Assembly (NCBI GenBank): GCA_014379275.1
Contig: JACMMA010000157.1
Span: forward strand, 1 to 5,104
Reading direction: 5' to 3'
Length of the DNA: 5,104 nt
Source: Armatimonadota bacterium
GTDB lineage: Bacteria; Armatimonadota; Armatimonadia; Armatimonadales; Armatimonadaceae
A program made the translations under genes and the position numbers. The notes below the pieces were generated by a model. It had not been told where the DNA came from. It did not search any database and saw nothing but the letters and a program-made list of their open reading frames with translations. Below, one piece after another: positions 1-5,102 of the stretch (the stretch's first letter is position 1; each line of letters starts with the position of its first letter).

Positions 1-2
1 AC

Positions 3-1223
3 GTTGACACCCGACGGGATGTTAACGTTGGAGTTCGGGTCGGGGAGCGGTGACTCGTAACCTTCCACGGCGCGGCGTTCGATGGGCTTATTAATCAGCT
101 TTTCGATGTCGCGCAGGAACTTATATTCGTCCCGGCTGACCAGGGAGATCGCTTCGCCGGTCTTACCCGCGCGACCGGTGCGTCCGATGCGGTGGACATA
201 ATCTTCCGGCACGTTCGGGATCTCGTAGTTGACCACGAACGGCAGGTTGTGAATGTCCAGACCGCGCGCCGCGATGTCGGTCGCGACCAGTACCCGGATC
301 GCCCCGCCTTTGAAATCGGCTAAGGCGCGGGTGCGCTGTACCTGCGAACGGTTGCCGTGGATCGTCGCCGACGGGATGCCGTGCTGATGAAGCACCTTAT
401 CCAACCGGTCCGCCATGTGCTTGGTGCGCGTGAACAAGAGCGCCTGCCCGGTGACATCGGTAGCCAACAACTTGAGCAACAGGTCACGCTTCTGCTCGGT
501 GGTCACGCCGTAAACGATGTGCTCGACCAGTTCCGTTTCCAGTTTCTCTCGCTCGATCTCGACCAGGGTAGGTTCCTGCAGGAATGCACCGGCGAGTTCC
601 TTGATCTCTTTCGAGAACGTCGCCGAGAACATCAACGTTTGCCGCTGTTCCGGGATGAGCGGAACGATCCGGCGGATGTCGCGAACGAATCCCATGTCGA
701 GCATGCGGTCCGCCTCGTCCAGGACGAGTATTTCCACCTGACTCAAGTCCACGGTCCCCTGCCCGACATGGTCGAGCAATCGTCCGGGAGTCGCGACTAG
801 GATGTCGGTGCCGCGAGCGAGCGCCTTCATTTGTGAGCCGATCCCGACGCCGCCGAAGACGACGGTGGAAACGAGCGGCAGAAACTTACCGTACGTTTGC
901 ACCGACGCTTCAACCTGCATGGCGAGTTCGCGGGTCGGGGTGAGAATCAAACAACGTACCGGCCGGCGGGCGATCCGGCGGTTGCTTTTGGTGTTGTGAT
1001 TCAGCGACGCGGGCGATTTGCCCGCCTGCGGCATCAACAGATGCAAGATCGGGAGCGTGAAGCCCGCGGTCTTGCCAGTGCCGGTCTGGGCGGCGGCTAA
1101 AACGTCGCCTCCCGCCAGAATTGCCGGGATGGCTTGTGCCTGTACCGGGGTCGGTGTGGTATAGCCCGCGCTGTCGAGGGCATGCAAAAGCTCGGAGCGA
1201 AGTCCGAGTTCGGAAAATAACAT
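3..1223 (-). CDS. rhlE: RhlE-type DEAD-box ATP-dependent RNA helicase (C-terminus beyond window)
   Basis: ATP-dependent RNA helicase that remodels cytoplasmic RNA duplexes; in bacteria this family works in ribosome assembly, RNA decay and cold adaptation. I translated the minus strand from the ATG at 1223 and get 407 uninterrupted residues up to the window edge. Motifs in order: Q motif with Gln28; motif I AQTGTGKT 45-52; motif Ia PTRELA 96-101; GG 124-125; TPGR 145-148; motif II DEAD 169-172; motif III SAT 200-202; ARGLD 319-323 (motif V); HRIGRTGR 344-351 (motif VI). Both RecA-like lobes are therefore complete. KTAGFTLP after the P-loop and NVPEDYVHRIGRTGRAG favour RhlE over DeaD/CshA. What is missing is the tail, which in this family is variable and often basic. 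The start is supported by GGGAG 6 nt upstream. The exact subfamily name is inferred from these signatures. Confidence 0.95.
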   Translation of the reverse strand, partial: MLFSELGLRSELLHALDSAGYTTPTPVQAQAIPAILAGGDVLAAAQTGTGKTAGFTLPILHLLMPQAGKSPASLNHNTKSNRRIARRPVRCLILTPTRELAMQVEASVQTYGKFLPLVSTVVFGGVGIGSQMKALARGTDILVATPGRLLDHVGQGTVDLSQVEILVLDEADRMLDMGFVRDIRRIVPLIPEQRQTLMFSATFSKEIKELAGAFLQEPTLVEIEREKLETELVEHIVYGVTTEQKRDLLLKLLATDVTGQALLFTRTKHMADRLDKVLHQHGIPSATIHGNRSQVQRTRALADFKGGAIRVLVATDIAARGLDIHNLPFVVNYEIPNVPEDYVHRIGRTGRAGKTGEAISLVSRDEYKFLRDIEKLINKPIERRAVEGYESPLPDPNSNVNIPSGVN

Positions 1224-1229
1224 AAACGT

Positions 1230-1234
1230 CTCCC
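1230..1234 (-). promoter_or_regulatory. Shine-Dalgarno site of the helicase gene
   Basis: The minus strand reads GGGAG here, 6 nt before the ATG at 1223. It decides the start, because the first motif-bearing residues (FSELGL) follow directly. Confidence 0.75.
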
Positions 1235-1418
1235 AAAACCTACCTGCAAACGCCGATGATTCGGGCGCAATCCGGTTCAGGTAGACAAATGAATTGGTGC
1301 AAGTGACGAGGGGCGGGCGTAGGAGCTACGCGAGCCACAAACGAAATCGAACGCAAACCGGGGTGCAAAACGAACATTCGGCAACGCAATCGCAGGCCGA
1401 TGTCTAGCAACAATTAAG

Positions 1419-1427
1419 AGTATATCA
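1419..1427 (-). promoter_or_regulatory. Possible extended -10 promoter for the helicase gene
   Basis: The minus strand reads TGATATACT, an extended -10 (TGn followed by TATACT). No good -35 is present: the hexamer 17 nt upstream is ATGCAT. Transcription would start near 1412 and give a leader of roughly 190 nt before the helicase ATG. Long leaders are known in front of some cold-shock DEAD-box helicase genes, where they allow post-transcriptional control; that role here is inference. The leader also contains a small stem (6-bp arms, 3-nt loop) at 1317-1331. Confidence 0.4.
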
Positions 1428-1468
1428 CGGTTCATTCGCTAATGCATGTCGCTATCGTATGTTTCGTT

Positions 1469-1738
1469 TTTCTTTTCGTCCTTCGCGGACGGCGCCAACG
1501 CATCGTTGGATCGGTTGGACCTGCGGTGCTGTGTTACTGCTTGGTAGTTGTGTGTCGGTTCTTTCCCGCGAATCTGACGGCTACGGTTTCAACATTTCAT
1601 GTTGAAACCGTAGCCGTCAGATTCGCGGGAAAATAGCAAGGGCTAGCCCGGCTCGCGTGAAGTCTTACGTAGTCTCAGCACCGCAGGTGAAACCGATCCA
1701 ACGATGCGTTGGCACCGTCCGCGAAGGACGAAAAAGAA
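1469..1738. repeat. Nested palindromic element with ~59-nt imperfect inverted arms (MITE-like or structured RNA)
   Basis: The left arm 1473-1531 pairs with the right arm 1676-1734 over 59 positions with three mismatches (1493/1714, 1517/1690, 1518/1689). Two further pairs occur beyond a 2-nt mismatch, at 1469-1470 with 1737-1738. The 144 nt between the arms hold a second, perfect palindrome (1562-1632), placed asymmetrically with 30 nt on its left and 43 nt on its right. The right arm ends 6 nt after the stop codon of the membrane-protein gene. The element fills most of the gap to the helicase promoter. No target-site duplication is evident and there is no transposase. Possible identities are a non-autonomous miniature element, a long terminator-like or RNase III-sensitive RNA, or a structural DNA element. 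The inverted repeats are certain from the sequence; the identity is not. Confidence 0.85.
1562..1632. repeat. Perfect 34-bp inverted repeat with 3-nt loop
   Basis: Positions 1562-1595 are exactly complementary to 1599-1632, and the loop TTC (1596-1598) separates them. The first mismatch is 1561/1633. Neither strand has a T-run right after it, so it is not a standard intrinsic terminator, although in RNA it would be an extremely stable hairpin. It sits inside the larger 1469-1738 palindrome. Its arms have no mismatch while the outer arms have three, which would fit a later origin or insertion, or selection for pairing. Confidence 0.95.
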
Positions 1739-1744
1739 GAAAGA

Positions 1745-2329
1745 CTAAAAATCCTCGCGTAGAATCACCAGTTGCAAGAGTGGCGCAATAATATAGCCCA
1801 GGAGAAAAATGCCACCGAAGAACAGGAGCCACGATCCGAAAAGTGCGCCACCCTTCTGATCATTCAGGTAGTCACCCCCCTGCGTGATCCCACTGATGTC
1901 GGGGCGCGTCTGCTCGAAGCGGATCGGAACCGTTTCCGGCTTCTTGGCATTGGTCGGGTCATCCTTTTTCGCCGGGTCCGGGTTTTTCAGGGTGGTGTAA
2001 AGCGATTCCGGTACACTGGCGCGACCGAGGTACACCTTCTTCTTTTTCTTTTCCTCCTCGGTCGGCTTTTCGAGAAGAGTAACGGGCGGTGTGACCCGAT
2101 AACGGTACGTCACATAGTAAACCGACTCCGTGGACTTGAAAGGGTTCGGATGCGCCCCTATCTTTTTCTCGGTGACGAACGCGTTTGTTTTCCCCTTCGC
2201 CGAACCATAAATCACCGCCGGGGGCAACAGATACGACTTCGGAATGCCAATGGCAGGGAGCAAAAACACCAGAATCAGGGCAGCAATAGCACACCCGATA
2301 AGCAATCGCAGAATGGCTTTCGTTGACAT
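1745..2329 (-). CDS. Two-helix membrane protein, DUF3592-like
   Basis: Protein of 194 residues, function unknown. A hydrophobic helix lies at about residues 6-28 and a second at about 164-188. The roughly 135-residue region between them is polar and must lie on one side of the membrane. That region has alternating beta-type segments (VYYVTYRYRV 70-79; PIRFEQTRPDISGI 135-148) and a run EEEKKKKK at 91-98. The order TM, VTYRY strand, 'V-F-x-P-D-x-S' strand, TM resembles DUF3592-family proteins, but this rests on pattern only. I chose the ATG at 2329 because it begins just before the first helix. An in-frame ATG at 2374 would add 15 non-hydrophobic residues and lies inside an inverted repeat. Neither start has a clear SD. 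It lies 79 nt downstream of the ankyrin gene on the same strand and may be co-transcribed with it. The stop (1745-1747) abuts the palindromic element. Confidence 0.75.
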   Translation of the reverse strand: MSTKAILRLLIGCAIAALILVFLLPAIGIPKSYLLPPAVIYGSAKGKTNAFVTEKKIGAHPNPFKSTESVYYVTYRYRVTPPVTLLEKPTEEEKKKKKVYLGRASVPESLYTTLKNPDPAKKDDPTNAKKPETVPIRFEQTRPDISGITQGGDYLNDQKGGALFGSWLLFFGGIFLLGYIIAPLLQLVILREDF

Positions 2330-2363
2330 AGTGTCGGTAGGATTCGCGGTCGCCGGGGAAATT

Positions 2364-2398
2364 CCTGCCTGCATCGTCAGAAGGACCGAGCAGGCAGG
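2364..2398 (-). repeat. Intergenic inverted repeat between ankyrin and membrane-protein genes
   Basis: CCTGCCTG (2364-2371) pairs with CAGGCAGG (2391-2398) around a 19-nt loop. The hairpin begins about 10 nt after the ankyrin stop codon on the minus strand. No T-run follows, so it is at best a weak or factor-dependent terminator or an RNA-stability element in a shared transcript. Confidence 0.55.
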
Positions 2399-2408
2399 AT
2401 TCGTCGTA

Positions 2409-3908
2409 CTAAACGGGCTTCGCGCCGCGCCGAACCAGAGCCGCCCGTACTTCCGGGCTACCCCAGGCTGTCTCCGGCAGCGTGCCACCTGCTCCTAACA
2501 ACGCTTCGACGATCTGTACATATGTATCAGGCGAGGCACCATGAACGTGCTCCGAACCGAAACATGCCCAGCCGATGGCTTCCCCATCGTGAACCGTATC
2601 CTTGACTTTCGGGTCGGCTCCGTATTGAAGCAAAATCTGTACGGAGCGGAAATGACCGTTAAGACATGCCTGGTGGAGGGGCGTCGTGTGGGAGTCGCGT
2701 ACATTCGGGTTTGCCCCGGCGGCGAGTAATGGTTCCAGCACCGTGTCGTTCCCGTTCTCCGCTTGTCGAACGAGTTCGGGAGCGGGTTCGCTATCTAACA
2801 GGCGAATCACGTCCGGTGAGATCTCCTCTTCCGGAACCGATTCGCCGCGAGCAAGCCGACCTAATATCTCGTCCGCGCCGGAGAGGGTCATGTCCGCGCC
2901 CGCCGCTACGAGCAGTTCGGCGACATCGCTTCGCCCGAGACGCGTCGCCGACTGGTACGGGGTCAGGTGGTTATGGTCCCGAGTATTGAGTGCCATCCCG
3001 GAAGCGATCAGCACCCCGAATGTTTCCGCGCTACGCCCTCGCCGCAACGCATGAGGAATCATCGGCGGGATCTGCACCGGGTCTTTCGCGTAGGACAGCA
3101 TCATCCGGACCCAGTCCGGTTCCTCCCGGTCGAGCAGACGGGCGAGCGCGTTGCCGTGCGCCACGTCGCCGCCGTTGTCGAGCAGCAGTTTCAGGCAGGT
3201 CGGTTCCGGGAGTTCGGTGGAGTGATACAGCGACTCGTTATCGTTCGGGTTCGCCCCGGCTTTCAGAAGCAGCTCGGCAAGCTCCGGGCAGTTGTTGACC
3301 CCGGTCGCGCCGTACAGGCACGGTTCGGGAGTGTTGTCCCACTCCGGGTTGAGCCAATGGGCGTTCGGGTCGGCTCCGGCGTCCAGTAGCACTTTCGCGG
3401 TTGCGATGAGGCGCGGGCGATAGGTCTCGTCTTTCAACAGGCAGGAGTAGCATGTGTATAACAGCGGTTCCCAGCCCTTTTCGCCAGTCTTGTCGTGGGT
3501 AAGTCGCGGGTTTGCCTGGAGCAACTGCTGGACGACTTTCGTCTCTCCCGTCGCACAGGCGGCAGACAGGGTCCGCTTTCCCAGGTCGGGCGATTCCGTC
3601 AGGCGGGCGCGAACCGATTCCAGATCGCTTCCCATCGCGGCGGTGGCGAGACGGTCTGCTTCCTCTTCGTGAGACAGATCACCGACCCGGAGTTCGACAT
3701 GATGTTTGAGTTTCGCCCAGCTTTCGAAGCCGTATTCACGGGCAAGAACGAGTTGCGCTTCGCTCAGCCCGAAGTCAATCGTGGAATCGAAGTAGGGACG
3801 GGTACGGTCGACAGTCGTGGAATCGCCGCTCTGGTGTGCGGCAAGAAGATCTTTCGCCTGCTCCTTCAGGTGAGACAGGTTCGGGCGTTCGGGCAATACG
3901 TGGGTCAT
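2409..3908 (-). CDS. Ankyrin-repeat protein with N-terminal LPERPNL/QAKDLL segment
   Basis: Protein of 499 residues, probably cytoplasmic: it has no signal peptide and no membrane helix. The N-terminus has LPERPNL (5-11), HLKEQAKDLL (13-22) and AQLVLAREYGFESWAKLK (51-68). I recognise this conserved leader from many bacterial ankyrin proteins. Ankyrin repeats follow from about residue 84 to the end. The clearest are LLDAGADPN 174-182, LLLKAGANPN 213-222, TPYQSATRLGRSDVAELLVAAGADMTL 316-342 (two helices plus loop), LLAAGANPN 394-402 and TPLHQACLNGHFRSVQILLQYGADPK 409-434. Others between are degenerate. Ankyrin arrays bind proteins; the partner cannot be read here. The frame stays open up to 4130, but those 74 extra codons cover the promoter (4038-4066). 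GGAGG lies 6 nt before the ATG at 3908, so that is the start. The coding repeats recur at DNA level as TTCGGGTTCGCCCCGG-like blocks (for example near 2705, 3244 and 3364). Confidence 0.93.
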   Translation of the reverse strand: MTHVLPERPNLSHLKEQAKDLLAAHQSGDSTTVDRTRPYFDSTIDFGLSEAQLVLAREYGFESWAKLKHHVELRVGDLSHEEEADRLATAAMGSDLESVRARLTESPDLGKRTLSAACATGETKVVQQLLQANPRLTHDKTGEKGWEPLLYTCYSCLLKDETYRPRLIATAKVLLDAGADPNAHWLNPEWDNTPEPCLYGATGVNNCPELAELLLKAGANPNDNESLYHSTELPEPTCLKLLLDNGGDVAHGNALARLLDREEPDWVRMMLSYAKDPVQIPPMIPHALRRGRSAETFGVLIASGMALNTRDHNHLTPYQSATRLGRSDVAELLVAAGADMTLSGADEILGRLARGESVPEEEISPDVIRLLDSEPAPELVRQAENGNDTVLEPLLAAGANPNVRDSHTTPLHQACLNGHFRSVQILLQYGADPKVKDTVHDGEAIGWACFGSEHVHGASPDTYVQIVEALLGAGGTLPETAWGSPEVRAALVRRGAKPV

Positions 3909-3914
3909 ACAATA

Positions 3915-3919
3915 CCTCC
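3915..3919 (-). promoter_or_regulatory. Shine-Dalgarno site of the ankyrin gene
   Basis: GGAGG on the minus strand, 6 nt upstream of the ATG at 3908. It selects this start over the upstream in-frame ATG at 4130. Confidence 0.9.
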
Positions 3920-4037
3920 ATGCGATTTGTCTGCGGACCGCGCCAGACAGCATAAAGGCGTTGCTGTACGAACAGATGTAAAGAAGAGGTGGGTTCAACC
4001 CTGCCCGCGGTCCCGGGTGCGTCCTCGACGCAAGATA

Positions 4038-4066
4038 AGTATATATTAAGTTTACCGGCATGTCAA
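4038..4066 (-). promoter_or_regulatory. Sigma-70-type promoter of the ankyrin gene
   Basis: The minus strand has -35 TTGACA (4066-4061), a 17-nt spacer, and -10 TATACT (4043-4038), one base from full consensus. Transcription should start near 4031 and give a 5' leader of about 120 nt. That leader contains the palindrome GGGTTcAACCC at 3991-4001. Confidence 0.88.
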
Positions 4067-4078
4067 CGTGTTTTGTGG

Positions 4079-4104
4079 GTGCGAGCAATTTGAATGGCTC
4101 GCAC
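4079..4104. repeat. Palindrome between the divergent promoters (possible operator)
   Basis: GTGCGAGC (4079-4086) and GCTCGCAC (4097-4104) are perfect 8-bp inverted arms separated by 10 nt. They lie just upstream of the ankyrin -35 on one strand and 17 nt before the T-box -35 on the other. The arrangement suits a dimeric regulator binding between divergent promoters. The repeat is visible; the regulatory role is inference. Confidence 0.5.
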
Positions 4105-4107
4105 GCA

Positions 4108-4133
4108 CGGTTGCATCCCCCTTGACGCAACCG
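4108..4133. repeat. Inverted repeat enclosing the -35 of the T-box promoter
   Basis: CGGTTGC (4108-4114) and GCAACCG (4127-4133) are perfect 7-bp arms. The -35 TTGACG (4122-4127) lies in the 12-nt interval and touches the right arm. Possible operator, not proven. Confidence 0.4.
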
Positions 4134-4150
4134 CGCAAGCCGGGTAAACT
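4122..4150 (+). promoter_or_regulatory. Sigma-70-type promoter of the T-box/SnoaL transcript
   Basis: -35 TTGACG (4122-4127), 17-nt spacer, -10 TAAACT (4145-4150); expected start near 4157, about 19 nt before Stem I of the T-box. The -10 is embedded in a perfect palindrome, CGGGTA-AAC-TACCCG (4141-4155). Confidence 0.88.
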
Positions 4151-4383
4151 ACCCGAACCAAACTTAGCATTTATACGGCTTGGATGGGGAAGAGTAGGCG
4201 AGGCAAACGCCGACAGAGAGCGATGGTCACCGGCTGAAAGCCATCGCACGGAAAACACCTCGCCGAAGGTCACCCCCGGAGCCGAACGGTTCACGTCCCG
4301 TTCTAAAACATCGCGTGAGTAGAGTGCGGGAAAAGGCGAATCTTCTGTTAGAAACAGCGATAGTGGTCTGCCTTTCGCCCGAA

Positions 4384-4445
4384 CCGGGGTGGTACCGCGC
4401 GAGGTTTTTGGTGAGCGAACCGTTCACGAAGCCCTGCGTCCTCGG
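4384..4445 (+). promoter_or_regulatory. T-box antiterminator with 7-nt tRNA acceptor-binding bulge
   Basis: CCGGGG (4384-4389) pairs with CCTCGG (4440-4445), and GCGC (4397-4400) with GCGT (4436-4439). This leaves the 7-nt bulge TGGTACC (4390-4396), as in canonical T-boxes. TGGT (UGGU in RNA) is complementary to a tRNA 3' end ACCA, so the cognate tRNA should have discriminator base A. The 3' strand of this structure (4436-4445) lies inside the 5' half of the terminator hairpin (arm 4431-4441 plus the inner stem bases 4442-4445), so the two folds exclude each other. Confidence 0.92.
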
Positions 4446-4487
4446 ATGTCGTAAAGCAACGACACCCGACGGACGCAGGGCTTTTTT
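4429..4487 (+). terminator. Intrinsic terminator of the T-box leader
   Basis: GCCCTGCGTCC (4431-4441) pairs perfectly with GGACGCAGGGC (4471-4481). The stem continues inward as TCGG (4442-4445)/CCGA (4466-4469) and TGTCGT (4447-4452)/ACGACA (4459-4464), with loop AAAGCA and only minor bulges. T6 (4482-4487) follows at once. It is the default OFF structure of the riboswitch. Confidence 0.95.
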
Positions 4488-4520
4488 GCGTCCGTATGGG
4501 TTCGAGGATACCTTGGATGA

Positions 4521-4525
4521 AGGAG
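4521..4525 (+). promoter_or_regulatory. Distant Shine-Dalgarno site of the SnoaL-like gene
   Basis: AGGAG ends 13 nt before the ATG at 4539, longer than the usual 5-9 nt. The only nearer purine-rich stretch is GCGGAAGCG. Translation may be modest, or the start may rely on the A-rich GCGAAAATG context. The ATG at 4517 is out of frame. Confidence 0.5.
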
Positions 4526-4538
4526 AGCGGAAGCGAAA

Positions 4539-5102
4539 ATGACCGACGAAGATATTCTGGCAAACACTTATAAATCGTTCAACGCCCGCGATATTGGCGC
4601 GGTGGTCAATGCCCTGCATCCCGATGTGGACTGGTCCAACGGGATGGAAGGCGGGCGTGTGGTCGGGCGGACCGCGGTAAGCGATTACTGTACCCGGCAG
4701 TGGCAGATGGTTGACCCGCGTGTCGAACCGCAACAGTTCGCCACCGACAGTGCGGGGCGCATCACCGTCACGGCACGTCAGGTCGTGCGGGATTTGAACG
4801 GGACGGTGTTAGTGGACCAGACCGTTTATCATCGCTACCGGATGCTCGGCGGGCTGGTCGCGCACATGGAGATTCTGGACGCGCCGGAAGAGACGCCTGA
4901 ACCGTCGTTCCCGCTTGTCACGCCGGAGTTCGCCCAGTCCTTCGCGGACGAATGGATCGCGGCGTGGAACGCACACGACCTGGGACAGATTTTGAGCCAT
5001 TACGCCTACGTTTTCTCGATGGCGTCGCCGTTTATTCCGGGGTTCGTCGGAGAGCTGTGTGGACGTTTACAGGGAAAAGAAGCGGTCGGTGCCTACTGGG
5101 AA
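4539..5102 (+). CDS. Tandem SnoaL/NTF2-like protein (C-terminus beyond window)
   Basis: 188 residues are visible from the ATG at 4539 to the window end. Residues about 5-114 form one complete SnoaL/NTF2-like domain: helix ILANTYKSFNARDI (6-19), HPDVDWSNGMEGG (27-39), and beta strands ending YHRYRMLGGLVAHMEILD (97-114). A linker follows, then a second domain of the same fold opens at about 130 with SFADEWIAAWNAHDLGQILSHY (134-155) and GRLQGKEAVGAYW (175-187), cut by the edge. Folds of this class are small alpha+beta cones that hold a ligand or act as isomerases, hydrolases or dimerisation units; which applies here cannot be told. In the second domain the usual DDFEM after the helix reads YVFSM (157-161 region), losing acidic residues often kept at that point. 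It is the first gene after the T-box, so its expression should rise when the sensed tRNA is uncharged. A longer operon may continue outside the window. Confidence 0.9.
   Translation, partial: MTDEDILANTYKSFNARDIGAVVNALHPDVDWSNGMEGGRVVGRTAVSDYCTRQWQMVDPRVEPQQFATDSAGRITVTARQVVRDLNGTVLVDQTVYHRYRMLGGLVAHMEILDAPEETPEPSFPLVTPEFAQSFADEWIAAWNAHDLGQILSHYAYVFSMASPFIPGFVGELCGRLQGKEAVGAYWE

Larger units (their letters stand above)
4157..4487 (+). ncRNA. T-box riboswitch leader (tRNA-sensing, transcription attenuation)
   Basis: A T-box leader reads the anticodon of a specific tRNA in Stem I and tests its 3' end for an amino acid; uncharged tRNA stabilises an antiterminator and lets transcription continue. 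Basal Stem I is 4176-4179/4281-4284. A K-turn follows (3-nt bulge 4180-4182, tandem G-A pairs 4183-4184/4279-4280), then helix 4186-4189/4274-4277. The specifier loop has AGTA (4193-4196) facing GAA (4265-4267). Above it are helix 4197-4203/4258-4264, the AGAGAG element (4215-4220) and distal stem 4220-4226/4241-4247. A IIA/B-like pseudoknot pairs 4285-4289/4298-4302 and loop TCACG (4291-4295) with CGTGA (4314-4318). Stem III is 4328-4337/4370-4380. The conserved T-box GGGGTGGTACCGCG is 4386-4399. The specifier is probably GTC (4269-4271, Val) or, less likely, GGT (4268-4270, Gly). The regulated gene starts 51 nt after the terminator. Confidence 0.96.

Noticed and set aside
1562..1632. Intrinsic terminator for the membrane-protein gene
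   Set aside because: The stem is perfect but far longer than usual and neither strand has a U-run after it. It may still block polymerase or be cut by RNase III, but it cannot be called a standard terminator.
1442..1636. Plus-strand open frame of 64 codons starting MHVAIVCFVFLF
   Set aside because: It runs through the left arm and the perfect palindrome, has no SD, and its apparent hydrophobic start comes from a pyrimidine-rich arm. It is explained by the repeats, not by a gene.
1469..1738. Retron-like msr/msd RNA for the nested palindrome
   Set aside because: Long inverted repeats around a hairpin recall retron RNAs, but there is no reverse transcriptase gene in the window and no other retron signature.
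1772..2326. Plus-strand open frame of 184 codons opposite the membrane-protein gene
   Set aside because: The translation is arginine-rich with no recognisable domain, while the minus strand gives two clean membrane helices and beta-type segments in a typical order.
3909..4130. 74-codon N-terminal extension of the ankyrin protein from the ATG at 4130
   Set aside because: It spans a near-consensus promoter (4038-4066), and the strong SD at 3915-3919 points to the ATG at 3908, where the family's conserved N-terminus begins.
4227..4733. Minus-strand open frame of 168 codons across the T-box region
   Set aside because: It covers the terminator, antiterminator and the start of the SnoaL-like gene, and has no domain resemblance; it is a by-product of the opposite strand.
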